Shown here: positions 61,801 to 64,000 of the stretch, in pieces
Numbering within the stretch: the first letter of the stretch is position 1
Layout: each line of letters begins with the position of its first letter
Assembly: GCA_023105745.1 (NCBI GenBank)
Contig: JALGQZ010000011.1
Coordinates: 45,662,698-45,726,697, forward strand
Length of the DNA: 64,000 bases
Direction of reading: 5' to 3'
Origin: Austropuccinia psidii
Lineage: Eukaryota > Basidiomycota > Pucciniomycetes > Pucciniales > Sphaerophragmiaceae
The notes under the pieces: generated by a model
Databases searched by the model: none
What the model was told of the DNA's origin: nothing
What the model saw: the letters and a program-made list of their open reading frames with translations, nothing else
Made by a program: the position numbers and the translations under genes

Positions 61801-64000
61801 TATCAAATTAACGATTGTTTTAGTATCAATTTTAAGCTTTGGGATCTAATTTTTTTTGGTTTTATTTCAATTTGAAATAGAAATTTTTAAAAATAGAATT
61901 AAATATATGTTAAAATTACTTCATAGAATTATGAAAAACATCCTTGAGGGCCTATCAACAGTTTATTAAGAAGAAAGTAAAAATAATTCGAAGAATAGCT
62001 TCAGAATGATGACATATAAAGAAAAATAAATAGATCAAAAATGAAATAAAAACCAAGCCTCATAATAATAATTAAGCAAAAACTAAATAAAATGAATTTT
62101 GTATTCAGTTATTGATTACATTATTTCTCTTAAATAATTATAATTTCAATTATTTATAAGAACATATCAAATTGAATAAATCAAAAAAGAAACAAGATAA
62201 AGAAATAAAAAAACCAAAAAAGTTGAAATAAATTGGAGAATAACAAAGCCAAAAAAAGAAGAGCTTAATTTATAATCACCTTATTCAAAATCATTTATTT
62301 TTAGTTTTTTGGCTAATTAGATTTAAGATACATTTATATGTAAAATGATTATTCTGAAAAGAAATATGGAATGATTGAACACCAAGATATTTCCTGAGCT
62401 ATAGTTGTTCCTCCAATCATTTATTAATAAAGGGATAATTCATTGATAAAATATTTTATATCTCTTGATATCTAATGAATTTTGATTAAATTTCTTGAAA
62501 TGTTAAATGTTTCATTTTTGATGTAAAATGTAGCTTTGTTTTCAGAGTATACTATTGCTCATTTATTCCAAAAACACGAATCTTTGATGAGCAATTCACT
62601 ATGGCAACTTGGGAAAAAAATTCCAAAATCACAGCTTTGGGACCTTGAATATTCTATAATATATTCTCTATCCTACATTTGTGTTTGTACTGTGTCAAAT
62701 TATTTTACACTTCTCAAATTTTCAAGCTGTACTTTTTTCCCACCTGGGGTTTGAGGGTATATACAGCTGTTTATGAAACCTTGTTGTTGAATTATTCTTT
62801 AAACTATTGCTTTTAGCAGTTAAAAATGTATTTGGAAAATTTACTATGGCCATTTTTGGTTGTTAAAATTAGTACGGAAGCTCTATTAATCATTTTATAT
62901 AAGCTATACCTCTGAGAATTCATTGATCTGATGCAAAATCTTGAACTGGATTTATATGGCTCATTTTGTGCTAAAGCTAATTAATGGCTTCCAGTCTCCA
63001 TAAAGTAGATATTGAAATTTTTACTAAAAACAGATCCCAGATGACATGATAGCATAAAATTGATCAAATTTGTGAAAGTAATGATCTGTGGCCACATTTG
63101 CATGTAAATCTGGTTGTGGGGTTCAATAGAATTTCAAAATACCACTTTTTGTAATTAATTAATGTGATAGATATAATATTTGAATATCTAAAGTAGATTA
63201 AGTGTTTGAACTACATTTACTCTTGAAAAAAGCTGGTTTTATCCACAATATAAAGCAATTTTTTCTGCCCTTGGGGATCAATTATTTAATTAATTGTAAT
63301 GTATTAATGAATGAAGAACCATATTATAGAAACATTCAAGAATATATATTGTTTTCCTCCTGTTAATACTTCATGATTTATTATTTAAGCTTATTTTACA
63401 AATAACTTTACATGATAGTACTCTCAACAGATAAGTTTTTTTATAAATATGGTAATTAAGGGTCATTGTAATGTGTTGTTTTTACATGTAATTATGCAAC
63501 ACCAATGAGAATTTCTGAGAAATAATTCATGGCAATAAATCTGCAAACAGTTTCAGCGGTTTTATGGAGCAAGAGACACAAATCTAATTCTCATCAATAA
63601 TTTTTAAAATGATGCTATTTGTATGTAACCATAATTCAGCTTACAAATATTTGAAAATAGTTAATATGAATATTAATTAATGTTAAATTAACTATACTGG
63701 AATTGCAAAGCCTTTTTTTCATATCAAAGCTATACTAAGGAAATATAATAGGTATATATATTCCATTAATCAGTTACTAAAAAGGAAAATCTCAAAAATT
63801 CATTGGTTATAATAATTTATGACAAACAATTTCAGTTTGAAAGAAATATTTTTCAATAAAGTCTTCACATAATCAATAAATAGAAATATATTAATAATCA
63901 AGATTCAGTTTTTCCTAACCAATACTCAATTTTATTAAAAAATGAATTGATAAATCAAATTTAATTATTTTTTTTTGTCAAAAGATAAAATATGTTAATG
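58894..64000. other. AT-rich DNA right of element D
   Basis: No genes seen. The part at 59,130-61,130 is richer in G/C and contains a promoter-like island, described separately. Open frames at 59,872-60,123 (+), 60,769-61,128 (-) and 62,536-62,754 (+) show no family I recognise. 61,130-64,000 is plain AT-rich DNA. Confidence 0.5.
59805..60040 (-). promoter_or_regulatory. LTR-like promoter island of unknown origin
   Basis: On the minus strand, GGTATAAATAGAGGGGCTC near 60,000 resembles the TATAAATAGAG of the A and B LTRs. It is followed by a C-rich stretch and by two direct repeats of TAGCTAAGCTCAGTG about 37 bp apart (59,812-59,870). It may be part of a solo LTR of another family; no ends or target duplication were found. 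Confidence 0.3.

Noticed and set aside
1..64000. CRISPR arrays, operons or prokaryotic defence systems
   Set aside because: Spliceosomal introns, LTR and Harbinger elements and a split-exon FRS1 mark this as a eukaryotic genome, and no spaced short direct repeats were found.

Overview
The window is very AT-rich eukaryotic DNA. Its genes have short GT-AG introns of about 60-110 bp, and mobile elements make up most of the sequence I can identify. The coding style of the Ty3/Gypsy elements (gag starts reading MVHTR and MTTRRG, chromodomain-bearing pol, LTRs of about 2 kb) matches retroelement proteins I remember from rust fungi (Pucciniales), in particular the very large genome of Austropuccinia psidii. 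The genus is a judgement from memory, not a search result.

Layout. 1-10,676: AT-rich DNA with one tRNA-His-like gene (4,111-4,203) followed by an unusual GC-rich tail, and a weak candidate for a small secreted protein near 10 kb. 10,677-25,553: a complete PIF/Harbinger DNA transposon with 25-bp terminal inverted repeats and a TTA target duplication. It carries a four-exon DDE transposase (+), a Myb/SANT-like gene (-) and a small coiled-coil gene (-). A young 10.66-kb Ty3/Gypsy retrotransposon, element A (13,467-24,127, minus sense, TSD CTCCT), has inserted into the Myb-like gene and splits its reading frame. 27,137-29,637: the only clear housekeeping gene, cytosolic phenylalanyl-tRNA synthetase beta subunit (FRS1), minus strand, eight exons, intact. 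31,784-58,893: a nested cluster of related but older LTR elements. Element C (plus sense, decayed and truncated) is split by element B (36,712-47,144, minus sense, decayed), followed by element D (48,088-58,888, minus sense, TSD TATAA, frameshifted). 58,894-64,000: AT-rich DNA with one promoter-like, GC-richer island near 60 kb.

The most interesting result concerns the 5' end of the retrotransposons. Besides the 1,932-codon gag-pol frame of element A, the same strand carries a second reading frame that becomes continuous only if two introns are removed (intron 1 at 21,389-21,475, intron 2 at 21,191-21,256). The splice positions, phases and encoded protein are conserved in B and D, and the last exon's end is recognisable in C. 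The first intron removes the gag-pol ATG. The last exon runs to a canonical -1 slippery heptamer, CCCAAAG, placed just before its stop codon and in the right register to enter gag-pol. In B the first exon, with an ATG, appears to lie inside the LTR, just downstream of the TATA box. I read this as an undescribed spliced, dual-coding leader protein (ORF1) of this retrotransposon lineage.
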